DNA from: Actinotalea sp. JY-7876
GTDB lineage: Bacteria > Actinomycetota > Actinomycetes > Actinomycetales > Cellulomonadaceae
Direction: 5' to 3'
Assembly (NCBI RefSeq): GCF_014042015.1
Contig: NZ_CP059493.1
Coordinates: 2,418,001 to 2,482,000 of the forward strand
Length of the DNA: 64,000 bases
The notes under the pieces are model-generated. The model was not told where the DNA came from. It did not search any database and saw nothing but the letters and a program-made list of their open reading frames with translations. Below are positions 33,107-41,307 of this stretch, in pieces (the stretch's first letter is position 1; every line of letters starts with the position of its first letter). The position numbers were made by a program, and so were the translations under genes.

Positions 33107-34060
33107 GTGAGTCTCGCCAGCGCTGCCACGCGCCCGTCCCCCCTGTCCGGTCACCAGGTCGAGCTGGTCCTCGACGACCAGGAGGTGACCCTCACCGACG
33201 TCGGCGCCAAGGTGCGCCGGTACGCCGTCGGCGGGCGTGACGTCTTCACGCCGTTCGGCGCGGACGAGGTGGCCCCCGCCGGCCACGGGGCGATCCTCGC
33301 GCCCTGGCCCAACCGCATCCGCGACGGCCGCTACACGGTCGACGGCGAGGAGCTCCAGCTCGACATCACCGAGCCCGCGCTCTCCACCGCCCTGCACGGC
33401 CTGGTCATGTGGCAGCGCTGGGAGGTGCTCGGCAACGTCGACGAGGCGCACGCCGCCGGTCATGCCGCGACCCTGCGCCTGCGGCTCGCGCCCAGCCCCG
33501 GCTACCCGTTCGACCTGCTGCTCCGGGTCACCTACCGCCTCACGGCGGCCGGGCTGCACGTGCAGACGACCGCGACCAACCTCGGGACGCGGACCGCGCC
33601 CTACGGGGTGGGCTTCCACCCGTGGCTGTCCCCCGGCGCCGCCTCCCTCGACGAGTGCACCGTCCGGCTGGACGCCGCGACCCGCGTGACGGTCGACGAC
33701 CGCCTGCTGCCCACGGGCACCGAGCCGGTCAGCGGCGAGTACGACCTGCGCGAGCCGCGGTCCCTGCGCGGGCTGGACCTCGACGACGCCTACCTCGACG
33801 TGATCCGCGACGAGCAGGGCCTCTCGTGGATCCAGGTCGCCGCCCCGGACGGCCGGACGGCCGCCGTCTGGATGGACGAGTCCATGGACGCGTGGCAGAT
33901 CTGCACCGGCGACCACATCAGCCCGGAGTCCGTGCGCCGGACCGGCGTCGCGGCGGAGCCGATGAGCTGCATCGCCGACGCGTTCCGCACGGGCGACCGG
34001 CTGGTGCACCTCGCGCCGGGCGAGAGCCACGAGGTGACCTGGGGCGCCACGCTGCTCTGA
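33107..34060 (+). CDS. Aldose 1-epimerase family protein
   Basis: 317 residues, GTG start. Beta-sandwich mutarotase features: GHGAILAPWPNRIRDGRY (sugar-binding Arg/Asn), ALHGLVMWQRWEV (first catalytic-region His), GVGFHPWLSPG (second His) and an acidic DESMDAWQICTG near the end. Closer to the YphB/YihR-like subgroup than to classical GalM. Interconverts alpha and beta anomers of an aldose or phospho-sugar. No sugar operon adjoins it, so the substrate is unknown. Confidence 0.8.
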   Translation: MSLASAATRPSPLSGHQVELVLDDQEVTLTDVGAKVRRYAVGGRDVFTPFGADEVAPAGHGAILAPWPNRIRDGRYTVDGEELQLDITEPALSTALHGLVMWQRWEVLGNVDEAHAAGHAATLRLRLAPSPGYPFDLLLRVTYRLTAAGLHVQTTATNLGTRTAPYGVGFHPWLSPGAASLDECTVRLDAATRVTVDDRLLPTGTEPVSGEYDLREPRSLRGLDLDDAYLDVIRDEQGLSWIQVAAPDGRTAAVWMDESMDAWQICTGDHISPESVRRTGVAAEPMSCIADAFRTGDRLVHLAPGESHEVTWGATLL

Positions 34061-34080
34061 GCAGCGGCGGCTGTCCGCAC

Positions 34081-34108
34081 GACGTCGTGCCCCGCGGGGC
34101 GCGACGTC
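34081..34108. terminator. Bidirectional hairpin between convergent genes
   Basis: Near-perfect palindrome GACGTCGTGCCCC-GC-GGGGCGCGACGTC between the epimerase stop (34060) and the M15 peptidase stop (34107-34109). Confidence 0.7.
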
Positions 34109-34919
34109 AGTAGTTGGTGCCCATCTCCGCCGTGCCGGGGACGAACTCCCAGTGCCACGGCTCGAACGCCCCCGAGCCGCCCTTGCGGGCCCACTCCGGG
34201 TTGTCCCAGCCGAACGTGGGCCCGTTGCTCTGGAGCCACGAGAAGACCTGCGACGAGCGGGTCTCGGACGTGCACAGGTCGATCGCCAGGCCCCAGCCGT
34301 GGTTGGACGTCCCCGGCGAGGCCGCGAGGCCGGGCTTGATCGCCGCGACGCGCCGCTGGTCGGCCAGCGAGCGGTAGGAGTCCGTGAGGCACAGGTCGCG
34401 ACCGAAGGCGGCGCGGAAGTTCACGTTGAGCTCGGCGAGCGCGACGGCGGCGTCGCCCCGCAGCAGGTGGCCGGAGACCCACAGCGAGCACATGTCCGAC
34501 GCCGGGATGAGGCCGTTGGAGCCCGTGGGACGCGTCTCGCCGTCGCACCCGGGCAGCGGCTCGCGCTCATACGACCGGCTCGCCGCGAGGGTTGAGCGGT
34601 CCGCGCCGCGCACGGCCGCCAGCACCGACGTCGCGGTCGTGGGCTGGTCCCCGCCGGCGAGGACCTCGAGCGCGGTCGGGTAGCCCGGCTCGGCGACGGT
34701 GACGGCCTCGGCGGCCACGGTCGCCGTCGGCGAGACGTGCGAGGCGAGCGGGACGGCGATCGTCACCGCGGCGAGCGCCGTCAGGACGCCGGCACGCGGC
34801 AGGACGCGACGCATCGCCGCGCGGTCGACGCGCCGTGCCGGCCGCGCCGCACGCCGCGCGCGACGCGAGGCCACCGGGGTCGTGGACGCCGCCGGCGAAC
34901 TTGCCTGCGCTGGCTGCAC
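34107..34919 (-). CDS. Secreted M15-family D,D-carboxypeptidase
   Basis: 270 residues from GTG 34919 (GGAGGT upstream). Basic n-region then a hydrophobic segment (VLTALAAVTIAVPLASHV), so exported. The C-terminal VanY-type zinc peptidase shows TDSYRSLADQRRVAAIKPGL, SNHGWGLAIDL (zinc ligands His and Asp) and WHWEF (third ligand). Trims peptidoglycan stem peptides outside the membrane. A good promoter lies about 110 bp upstream. Confidence 0.85.
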   Translation of the reverse strand: MQPAQASSPAASTTPVASRRARRAARPARRVDRAAMRRVLPRAGVLTALAAVTIAVPLASHVSPTATVAAEAVTVAEPGYPTALEVLAGGDQPTTATSVLAAVRGADRSTLAASRSYEREPLPGCDGETRPTGSNGLIPASDMCSLWVSGHLLRGDAAVALAELNVNFRAAFGRDLCLTDSYRSLADQRRVAAIKPGLAASPGTSNHGWGLAIDLCTSETRSSQVFSWLQSNGPTFGWDNPEWARKGGSGAFEPWHWEFVPGTAEMGTNY

Positions 34920-35027
34920 GACACCTCCGGGCTCGGAACACGGCACGCCCCGGACGCAGATGCGGTGGGAGCGCGACCTCGCCGGGCCGGAGATCGTGGG
35001 GGACCCGGCGGGCGAGGTGATGACCCG

Positions 35028-35056
35028 ACAGTAACGGTTCGGTCTCGAGGTTCCAA
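35028..35056 (-). promoter_or_regulatory. Sigma-A-type promoter for the M15 peptidase
   Basis: On the minus strand: TTGGAA (35056-35051), exactly 17 bp, TACTGT (35033-35028). It predicts a leader of about 100 nt before GTG 34919, long enough for leader regulation. Confidence 0.6.
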
Positions 35057-35089
35057 GCGGCCCTTGGTCCCTGGCCACCCACCCCGGGC

Positions 35090-36136
35090 TCAGTGGAGCT
35101 GACCGCGCTGCATCGCGTCCCGGACCTCGCCCACGAGCTCCTCGAGGATGTCCTCCAGGAAGACGACGCCCACCACCGACCCGTCGGCGGCCACGACGCG
35201 CGCCAGGTGCGTGCCCGTGCGCTGCATGGCCGCGAGCGCGTCCTCGACCTCGTCCGCCGGACGGACCTCGGCGAGCGCGCGCACGCGCCACTCGGGCACG
35301 GGCAGGTCCCGCTCCCCCGGTCCGGCGTACAGGACGTCCTTGAGGTGCAGGTAGCCGACGGGCTGCCCGCCCTCGCCGGTGACGACGAACCGACTGAAGC
35401 CCGTGCGCGCGACGAGCCGCTCGACGTCCGCCACGGAGCAGCCGCGCGGCACCTGCACCAGGTCCGCCACGGGCACCATGACGTCCGCCGCCGTGCGGTC
35501 GCTGAACTCGATGGCCCCGGTCAGCAGCCCCTGGGCGTCGACGAGCAGACCCTCCGCCTGGGAGCGCTCGACGATCGACTGGACCTCCTGCGCCGTGAAC
35601 GCCGAGGCGACCTCGTCCTTGGGCTCGACGCCGAACAGCCGCAGGATGTGGTTCGCGAGCCAGTTGAGCGCGGTGATCACCGGTCCCACGACGCGCGCGA
35701 CCCACACGAGCGGCGGGCCGAACCACATCACGGCGCGGTCCGGGCCGGCCACGGCGAGGTTCTTCGGCACCATCTCGCCGAGGACGACGTGCAGGTAGAC
35801 GACCACGAGGAGCGCCACGACGAAGGCCGCGGGGTGCACCGCGGCCGCCGGCAGGCCGACGGCCGCGAACGGGACCTCCAGCAGGTGCGCGAGGGCGGGC
35901 TCGGCGACGACGCCGAGCGACGTCGAGCAGACCGTGATGCCGAGCTGCGCGCACGCCAGCATGAGGGAGACGTGCTCCATGGCCCACAGCACGACGCGGG
36001 CGCGGCGGGACCCCGCCTGCGCGAGCGGCTCGATCGCGCTGCGGCGGGCCGAGATGATGGCGAACTCCGCCCCGACGAAGAACGCGTTGGCCGCGAGCAG
36101 GACGATCCCGAGCGTGATCGCGACACCGGTGCTCAT
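35090..36136 (-). CDS. CNNM/CBS transporter-like membrane protein
   Basis: 348 residues, ATG overlapping the preceding stop (ATGA). CNNM/DUF21 domain with membrane segments (GVAITLGIVLLAANAFFVGA onward; LGEMVPKNLAVA is the conserved EMVPK motif), then paired CBS domains (TAADVMVPVADLVQVPRG; GVVFLEDILEELVGEVRD). No CorC/HlyC domain follows. Family members export Mg/Co or modulate divalent cation balance. Forms an operon with the larger paralogue upstream. Confidence 0.85.
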   Translation of the reverse strand: MSTGVAITLGIVLLAANAFFVGAEFAIISARRSAIEPLAQAGSRRARVVLWAMEHVSLMLACAQLGITVCSTSLGVVAEPALAHLLEVPFAAVGLPAAAVHPAAFVVALLVVVYLHVVLGEMVPKNLAVAGPDRAVMWFGPPLVWVARVVGPVITALNWLANHILRLFGVEPKDEVASAFTAQEVQSIVERSQAEGLLVDAQGLLTGAIEFSDRTAADVMVPVADLVQVPRGCSVADVERLVARTGFSRFVVTGEGGQPVGYLHLKDVLYAGPGERDLPVPEWRVRALAEVRPADEVEDALAAMQRTGTHLARVVAADGSVVGVVFLEDILEELVGEVRDAMQRGQLH

Positions 36137-37452
36137 GCGCCGGCCCCGTCCGCCGGGGCGTGCGGGCGCACGCGCAGCCGCTCGACGCGCCGGCCGTCCA
36201 TCTGCTCGACCTGCAGCAGCACCCCTGGCACCTGCACGACGTCGCCCGCGTGGGGCACGCGGCCCAGGAGCGCCATGACCAGGCCGCCGAGCGTCTCGTA
36301 CGCCCCCTCGTCCGGCACGACGACGCCGGTCGCCTCCTCGAGCTCGTCCGGCCGCAGCAGGCCCGGGACGCTCCACGAGTCGTCGGCCGTGCGGTGCACG
36401 CCCGCGCGGCGCGGGTCGTGCTCGTCCGCCACCTCGCCGACGAGCTCCTCGACGACGTCCTCGAGCGTCACGACACCCGCCGTCCCGCCGTACTCGTCGA
36501 CGACGACGGCCATCTGCATGCCGTGCTCACGGAGCTCGACCAGCAGCGGACCCAGGCGCACGGTCTCCGGCACGCGCGGCGCGTCGTCCATGAGGGCGGC
36601 GGCGGGCACGTCGGCGCGCCGGTCGTACGGGACGGCGATCGCGCGGCGCAGGTGCACCAGCCCGACGACGTCGTCGTGCGAGGTGTCGATCACGGGGAAG
36701 CGCGAGTGCCCGGTCGCCCGGGCGCGGGCCACCACGTCGGCCGCCGTGTGGTCGCGCCGGACGACCTCCATGCGCGTGCGGTCTGTCATCACGTCGACGG
36801 CCGTGAGCGTGTCGAGCTCGATCGAGTTCGTCAGGAGCGTGGCGGTGCCCTCGTCGAGCGTGCCGACCTCCGCCGACCGCCGGACGAGCGAGGCGAGCTC
36901 CTGGGCCGACCGCCCGCCCGAGAGCTCCTCGCGCGGCTCCACGCCCATGCGGCGCAGCAGGCCGTTGGCGCTGTCGTTGAGCACCACGATCACCGGCCGC
37001 AGGGCCGTGGTGAAGCCGCGCTGCAGCGGCGCGACGGCGCGTGCGGTCGCCAGCGGCCGGCTCAGCGCGAGGTTCTTGGGGACGAGCTCGCCGAAGAGCA
37101 TGGAGAACCCGTTGACGAGGAGGATCGCCCCGACGGCCGCGAGCGCCGTCGCGATCCCCTCGGTCCGCGGGTTGCGCCCCAGGGCGCCCGCGAGCAGGTC
37201 GGTGATCGCCGGCTGCGTCGTGTACCCGAGCAGGATGGTCGTGACCGTGATGCCGACCTGGGCGCCCGACAGCTGGGTCGACAGCTCGGCGAGCGCGCGG
37301 CGGACCGACCGCGAGCGCCGGTCGGGGGTCCGCTGGACCTCCTGGTCCACGAGCGCCGGGTCGAGCGTCACGAGCGCGAACTCGGCGGCGACGAAGACCG
37401 CGGTGCCGGCCGTGAGGGCGACGCCGAGCAGGACGAGCAACCACTCGGTCAC
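36133..37452 (-). CDS. CNNM/CBS/CorC-type transporter (HlyC/CorC family)
   Basis: 439 residues, GTG start. CNNM domain (WLLVLLGVALTAGTAVFVAA; FGELVPKNLALS), CBS pair (TAVDVMTDRTRMEVVRRD; VVTLEDVVEELVGEVADE) and a C-terminal CorC_HlyC domain (SWSVPGLLRPDELEEATG to the end). Paralogue of the next gene, with which it overlaps by 4 nt; two unequal paralogues in tandem suggest a heteromeric complex. Divergent from the two-component genes. Confidence 0.88.
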   Translation of the reverse strand: MTEWLLVLLGVALTAGTAVFVAAEFALVTLDPALVDQEVQRTPDRRSRSVRRALAELSTQLSGAQVGITVTTILLGYTTQPAITDLLAGALGRNPRTEGIATALAAVGAILLVNGFSMLFGELVPKNLALSRPLATARAVAPLQRGFTTALRPVIVVLNDSANGLLRRMGVEPREELSGGRSAQELASLVRRSAEVGTLDEGTATLLTNSIELDTLTAVDVMTDRTRMEVVRRDHTAADVVARARATGHSRFPVIDTSHDDVVGLVHLRRAIAVPYDRRADVPAAALMDDAPRVPETVRLGPLLVELREHGMQMAVVVDEYGGTAGVVTLEDVVEELVGEVADEHDPRRAGVHRTADDSWSVPGLLRPDELEEATGVVVPDEGAYETLGGLVMALLGRVPHAGDVVQVPGVLLQVEQMDGRRVERLRVRPHAPADGAGA

Positions 37453-37589
37453 CGTGGGCGCCGGGCGGGGTGCGTCGCGAGGGGCGGGCGGAGTCGGGAG
37501 GAGCCGGCACCGGGGGCGACCCAGGGCCGGCTCGGACTTGAGCTCGTCATCGTGCGGTCAGCATAACGGCGTGTGCCACGCTAGGCCCC

Positions 37590-38318
37590 ATGGCAGCCAG
37601 CAGGCCCGACGCCGACCCCGTGACCGTCCTCGTCGTCGAGGACGAGCCGGCCATCGCCACCGCCATCGCGCACCGGATGACCGCCGAGGGCTGGCGCGTC
37701 GAGATCGCGGGCGACGGCCCGAGCGGTGTCGCCGCGGCGGCGCGCCTGAACCCGGACGTCGTCGTGCTGGACGTCATGCTCCCGGGGCTCGACGGGCTCG
37801 AGGTGTGCCGCCGGATCCAGCGCGAGCGCCCCGTGCCGGTGATCATGCTCACCGCGCGCGACGACGAGACGGACATGCTGGTGGGCCTCGGCGTCGGCGC
37901 CGACGACTACATGACCAAGCCGTTCTCGATGCGCGAGCTCGTGGCGCGCACCAAGGCGCTGCTGCGCCGCGTCGACCGGGCGACCCAGCTCGCCGAGCAG
38001 GCGCCCGCGGAACCGGCCATCGTGGTGGGCGACGTCGTCATCGACCGGGCGCAGCGCCGGGTCTCGCGCGACGGCGAGGTCGTGCACCTGACACCCACGG
38101 AGTTCGACCTGCTGGTGACGCTCGCCCGGACCCCCCGCACGGTCCTGACCCGCGAGCGCCTCCTCGCGGAGGTGTGGGACTGGGTCGACGCGTCGGGGAC
38201 CCGCACCGTCGACTCGCACGTCAAGGCCCTGCGTCGCAAGCTCGGACCGGACCTCATCCGCACCGTGCACGGCGTGGGCTACGCGTTCGAGCCGACCGGC
38301 CGACCCACGAGCGGCTGA
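37590..38318 (+). CDS. OmpR/PhoB-type response regulator
   Basis: 242 residues. Receiver domain with phospho-acceptor Asp61 (VVVLDVMLPG), Thr in MLTARDD and Lys110 (YMTKPF); C-terminal winged helix (LTPTEFDLLVTLARTPRTVL; TVDSHVKALRRKLGPD; TVHGVGYAFEP). Pairs with the histidine kinase starting one base after its stop. The signal is unknown; the next genes form an ABC exporter that could be a target, although that operon has its own operator. Confidence 0.92.
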   Translation: MAASRPDADPVTVLVVEDEPAIATAIAHRMTAEGWRVEIAGDGPSGVAAAARLNPDVVVLDVMLPGLDGLEVCRRIQRERPVPVIMLTARDDETDMLVGLGVGADDYMTKPFSMRELVARTKALLRRVDRATQLAEQAPAEPAIVVGDVVIDRAQRRVSRDGEVVHLTPTEFDLLVTLARTPRTVLTRERLLAEVWDWVDASGTRTVDSHVKALRRKLGPDLIRTVHGVGYAFEPTGRPTSG

Positions 38319-38319
38319 C

Positions 38320-39396
38320 GTGCCGACACCACGCCACGTCGGGCACCCCGGACGCGGCCGGCTGCCGGACGTCCGGCCGCTGGACCGGCTCTCGACGATC
38401 AAGATCAAGCTGGGCGTCCTCGTCGCGGCGAGCGTCGTGGTGGCCGCCTTCATCACCTGGCTCGGGCTCTACAACCACCTCGGCCCGACGCGGACCCTCC
38501 CGCTGGCCGTCGTGGTCGCCCTGCTGGCCGTGCAGGTCCTCGCGCGCGGCATGACGTCGCCGCTGCGGGAGATGACGGCCGCCGCCCGCGCGATGGCCGG
38601 CGGCGACTACTCCCAGCGCGTGCGCGCCACCAGCCGCGACGAGGTCGGCCAGCTCGCCGAGGCGTTCAACACCATGGCGCGCGACCTCGAGCACGTCGAC
38701 GTGCTGCGCCGCGAGATGGTGGCCAACGTCTCCCACGAGCTGCGGACGCCGGTGACGGCGCTGCGCGCGCAGCTCGAGAACATGGTCGACGGCGTCAGCG
38801 AGCCCGACCCCGAGGCGCTCCAGGCCGCGCTGACCCAGACCGAGCGGCTCGGGCGGCTCGTCGCCTACCTGCTCGACCTGTCCCGCATCGAGGCGGGCGC
38901 CGTGGGCCTGGACGTCGACGACGTGCCGCTGGAGGACTTCCTGCGCGACGCCGTGGCCGCCGCGGAGCCGCTCGCCGCCGAGAAGCAGCTGCGGCTCGAG
39001 ACGGTGGTCCACCCGGCGGGCCTGACGGTCCCCGCCGACGCCGAGCGGCTGCACCAGGTCGTGGCCAACCTCCTGCACAACGCGGTCCGGCACTCCCCCG
39101 TCGGCGGCCGCATCACGGTGGCGGCGGGGCGCTCCGGCGGGTCGGTGGTGATCGACGTCGCGGACGAGGGCCCGGGCATCCCGCGGGGCGACCGCGAGCA
39201 GGTCTTCGTACGGTTCAGCCGCGGCAACGCCCCCGCGCAGACCGGGAGCGAGAGCACCGGCGGCACGGGCCTGGGCCTGGCGATCGTGCGCTGGGCGGTC
39301 CAGCTCCACGGCGGCACGGTGCACGTCGCCGACTCGGCGAAGGGCTGCGTGATGCGCGTGACGCTGCCGGCGAAGCGGCAGCCCACGCCCCGATAG
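38320..39396 (+). CDS. Sensor histidine kinase
   Basis: 358 residues, GTG start. Two membrane helices (about 34-50 and 58-75) with almost no external loop, a HAMP domain (TSPLREMTAAARAMAGGDYS), HisKA with phospho-acceptor His139 (NVSHELRTP) and an HATPase domain (NLLHNAVRHSP; DEGPGIP; GTGLGLAIVRW). The tiny extracytoplasmic part suggests sensing within the membrane or of the envelope state. Cognate partner of the response regulator upstream. Confidence 0.92.
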   Translation: MPTPRHVGHPGRGRLPDVRPLDRLSTIKIKLGVLVAASVVVAAFITWLGLYNHLGPTRTLPLAVVVALLAVQVLARGMTSPLREMTAAARAMAGGDYSQRVRATSRDEVGQLAEAFNTMARDLEHVDVLRREMVANVSHELRTPVTALRAQLENMVDGVSEPDPEALQAALTQTERLGRLVAYLLDLSRIEAGAVGLDVDDVPLEDFLRDAVAAAEPLAAEKQLRLETVVHPAGLTVPADAERLHQVVANLLHNAVRHSPVGGRITVAAGRSGGSVVIDVADEGPGIPRGDREQVFVRFSRGNAPAQTGSESTGGTGLGLAIVRWAVQLHGGTVHVADSAKGCVMRVTLPAKRQPTPR

Positions 39397-39419
39397 TTGT
39401 TCTAGTCCCGTTGGAACAA
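39397..39419. promoter_or_regulatory. Palindromic operator candidate before the ABC exporter operon
   Basis: TTGTTCTAG-TCCCG-TTGGAACAA, two 9-bp arms with 7 matching pairs, wedged between the kinase stop (39394-39396) and the ABC gene start. The AT-rich block is unusual here and of a type used by GntR/YtrA- or MarR-like repressors; the regulator is not in this window. Confidence 0.55.
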
Positions 39420-39426
39420 TAGGGTG

Positions 39427-40377
39427 ATGGACATGACACACGCAGCGACCGCGCCCCCGGGCGAGCAGGGCGTCGTCTCGGTCCGGAACCTCACCAAGCG
39501 GTTCGGGTCGGTCCTCGCCGTGGACGACCTGACCTTCGACGTGCACCCCGGGCGGGTGACCGGCTTCCTCGGGCCCAACGGCGCGGGCAAGACGACGACG
39601 CTGCGGATGCTCCTCGGGCTCGTCCGCCCGTCGGCCGGCAGCGCGACGATCTCGGGCGGCACGTACGCCACCCTCCCCCGCCCGGCGCGGGTCGTCGGCG
39701 CGGCCCTGGAGGCCGCGAGCTTCCACCCCGGCCGGACCGCGCGCGACCACCTGCGGGTGCTCGCGCCGCAGGTCGGCGTGCCGGACTCCCGGTGCGACGA
39801 GGTCCTGGACATCGTCGGCCTCGGTGCGGTCGCCCGGCGCCGCGCGGGCGGGTTCTCCCTCGGCATGCGCCAGCGCCTCGGCCTGGCCACGACCCTGCTG
39901 GGCGACCCGCAGGTCCTCGTGCTCGACGAGCCGGCCAACGGCCTCGACCCCGAGGGCATCGCGTGGCTGCGCTCCTTCCTGCGCCACCTCGCCGGCGAGG
40001 GCCGCACCGTCCTCGTCTCGAGCCACGTGCTCTCCGAGGTCCAGCAGACGGTCGACGACGTCGTCATCATCGCCCGCGGCCGCCTGGTGCACGCCTCGCC
40101 GCTGGCCGAGCTCGCCCGCCTCGCGCGGCGCACCGTGCGCGTCGCCTCGCCCGACGTCGACGGCCTGCGCCGGCTCGCCGACCGCCTCGGCGTCGCGGCC
40201 GAGCCCGGGCCCGCACCGGGCACGCTGCTGCTCGACGACGTCGACCCGGCCACCGTGGGCGCCGCCGCCTTCGCGGCGGGCGTCGAGCTCCACGAGCTCA
40301 GTGCGCGCGACGTCGGCCTCGAGGACCTCTTCCTCCAGCTGACCACCGGTCCGACGACCGAGAGGGGTGCCGCGTGA
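39427..40377 (+). CDS. ABC transporter ATP-binding protein (CcmA/drug-exporter type)
   Basis: 316 residues from ATG 39427 (AGGG close upstream; a GTG just before is possible). Walker A GPNGAGKTT at 49-57, signature FSLGMRQRL, Walker B VLVLDEPANGLDPEG, switch His in VSSHVL, and a C-terminal 80-residue domain typical of exporters for peptides or drugs. The stop overlaps the permease start. Likely exporter or stress-resistance ABC. Confidence 0.88.
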   Translation: MDMTHAATAPPGEQGVVSVRNLTKRFGSVLAVDDLTFDVHPGRVTGFLGPNGAGKTTTLRMLLGLVRPSAGSATISGGTYATLPRPARVVGAALEAASFHPGRTARDHLRVLAPQVGVPDSRCDEVLDIVGLGAVARRRAGGFSLGMRQRLGLATTLLGDPQVLVLDEPANGLDPEGIAWLRSFLRHLAGEGRTVLVSSHVLSEVQQTVDDVVIIARGRLVHASPLAELARLARRTVRVASPDVDGLRRLADRLGVAAEPGPAPGTLLLDDVDPATVGAAAFAAGVELHELSARDVGLEDLFLQLTTGPTTERGAA

Positions 40378-41189
40378 TCGCCGCGCTCAAGACCGAGTAC
40401 CGCAAGCTCGTCACCACCCGGATGTGGTGGGTCCTGCTGCTCTGCATGGCGTTCTACATGGCGTTCCTCGGCGGGTTCATGGCCTTCGTCCTCACGCTCG
40501 GCGACGGCGCGGCCGGCGCCGGCATGACCGGTGAGCCGACCCCGGAGCTACCGGCCGCGGACCTCGTGCAGACCGTCTACACGCTCGCCCCGTCGGTCGG
40601 GTACGTCTTCCCCGTGATCGTCGGCGCGCTCGCCGTGACCAACGAGTTCCGGCACATGACCATCACGCCGACCCTGCTGACCGAGCCCCGCCGCTCGCTC
40701 GTCCTCGGCGCGAAGCTCCTCGCGAGCCTGCCGGTCGGTGCGGTGTTCGGCCTCGTGGGCACCGGGGCGACGGTGGCGACGGGCGCCGCGGTGCTCGCGC
40801 TGCGGGGCGAGCCGACACTCCTCGGCGATCCCGACGTGCTGCTCACGCTCGGCCGCTCGGTCCTGGTGCTCGCGGTCTGGGCGATGGTCGGCGTCGGCTT
40901 CGGCGCGGCACTGACCAACCAGGTCGCCGCCATCGTCGTGCTGCTCGCCTTCACGCAGTTCGTCGAGCCGATGCTCCGCCTGTTCCTGGGGGCCTTCGAG
41001 CCGACGGAGGGCGTGGTGCGCTGGCTGCCCGGAGCGGCGGGCGAGGCGGTGACCGGATCGAGCTTCTACGCGGCCAGCGGCATCAGCGACCTGGTCCCCT
41101 GGTGGCAGGGGCTCCTGGCGCTGGTCGCCTACGGCCTCGCCTTCGCCGTCCTGGGCCGGTTCACCGCCTTCCGCAGGGACATCACCTGA
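40374..41189 (+). CDS. ABC-2-type permease
   Basis: 271 residues, GTG start overlapping the ATPase stop (GTGA). Six predicted membrane segments, beginning with a cytoplasmic AALKTEYRKLVTTRMWW helix typical of ABC-2 permeases, then VLLLCMAFYMAFLGGFMAF and a large loop. TNEFRHMTITPTLLTEPRR matches the conserved EFRxxTI..TLL.. segment of antibiotic/bacitracin-type exporters. Works with the ATPase upstream. Confidence 0.85.
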   Translation: MIAALKTEYRKLVTTRMWWVLLLCMAFYMAFLGGFMAFVLTLGDGAAGAGMTGEPTPELPAADLVQTVYTLAPSVGYVFPVIVGALAVTNEFRHMTITPTLLTEPRRSLVLGAKLLASLPVGAVFGLVGTGATVATGAAVLALRGEPTLLGDPDVLLTLGRSVLVLAVWAMVGVGFGAALTNQVAAIVVLLAFTQFVEPMLRLFLGAFEPTEGVVRWLPGAAGEAVTGSSFYAASGISDLVPWWQGLLALVAYGLAFAVLGRFTAFRRDIT

Positions 41190-41194
41190 CGAGT

Positions 41195-41228
41195 GGGGCG
41201 GACGTCACGTCCCCGATGGGGCCGCCCC
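41195..41228 (+). terminator. Hairpin after the ABC operon
   Basis: GGGGCGG pairs with CCGCCCC around a 20-nt loop containing its own ACGT palindrome, 6 bp after the permease stop. Confidence 0.5.
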
Positions 41229-41307
41229 GCGCGCGGCTGACGGCCGGGCTCGCGGAAATCGCCTAGGGTGGATGCCGAGATGACCGGTGTCAACGGTCTG
41301 AGGTCCC

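Noticed and set aside
34920-35027. Possible ydaO/c-di-AMP riboswitch in the M15 peptidase leader
   Set aside because: Cell-wall hydrolase leaders often carry one, and the leader length fits, but I cannot match the conserved blocks.
35093-38554. Plus-strand open frame of about 1150 codons opposite the CNNM genes
   Set aside because: Low-complexity composition with no domain; the minus-strand CNNM/CBS genes explain the region.
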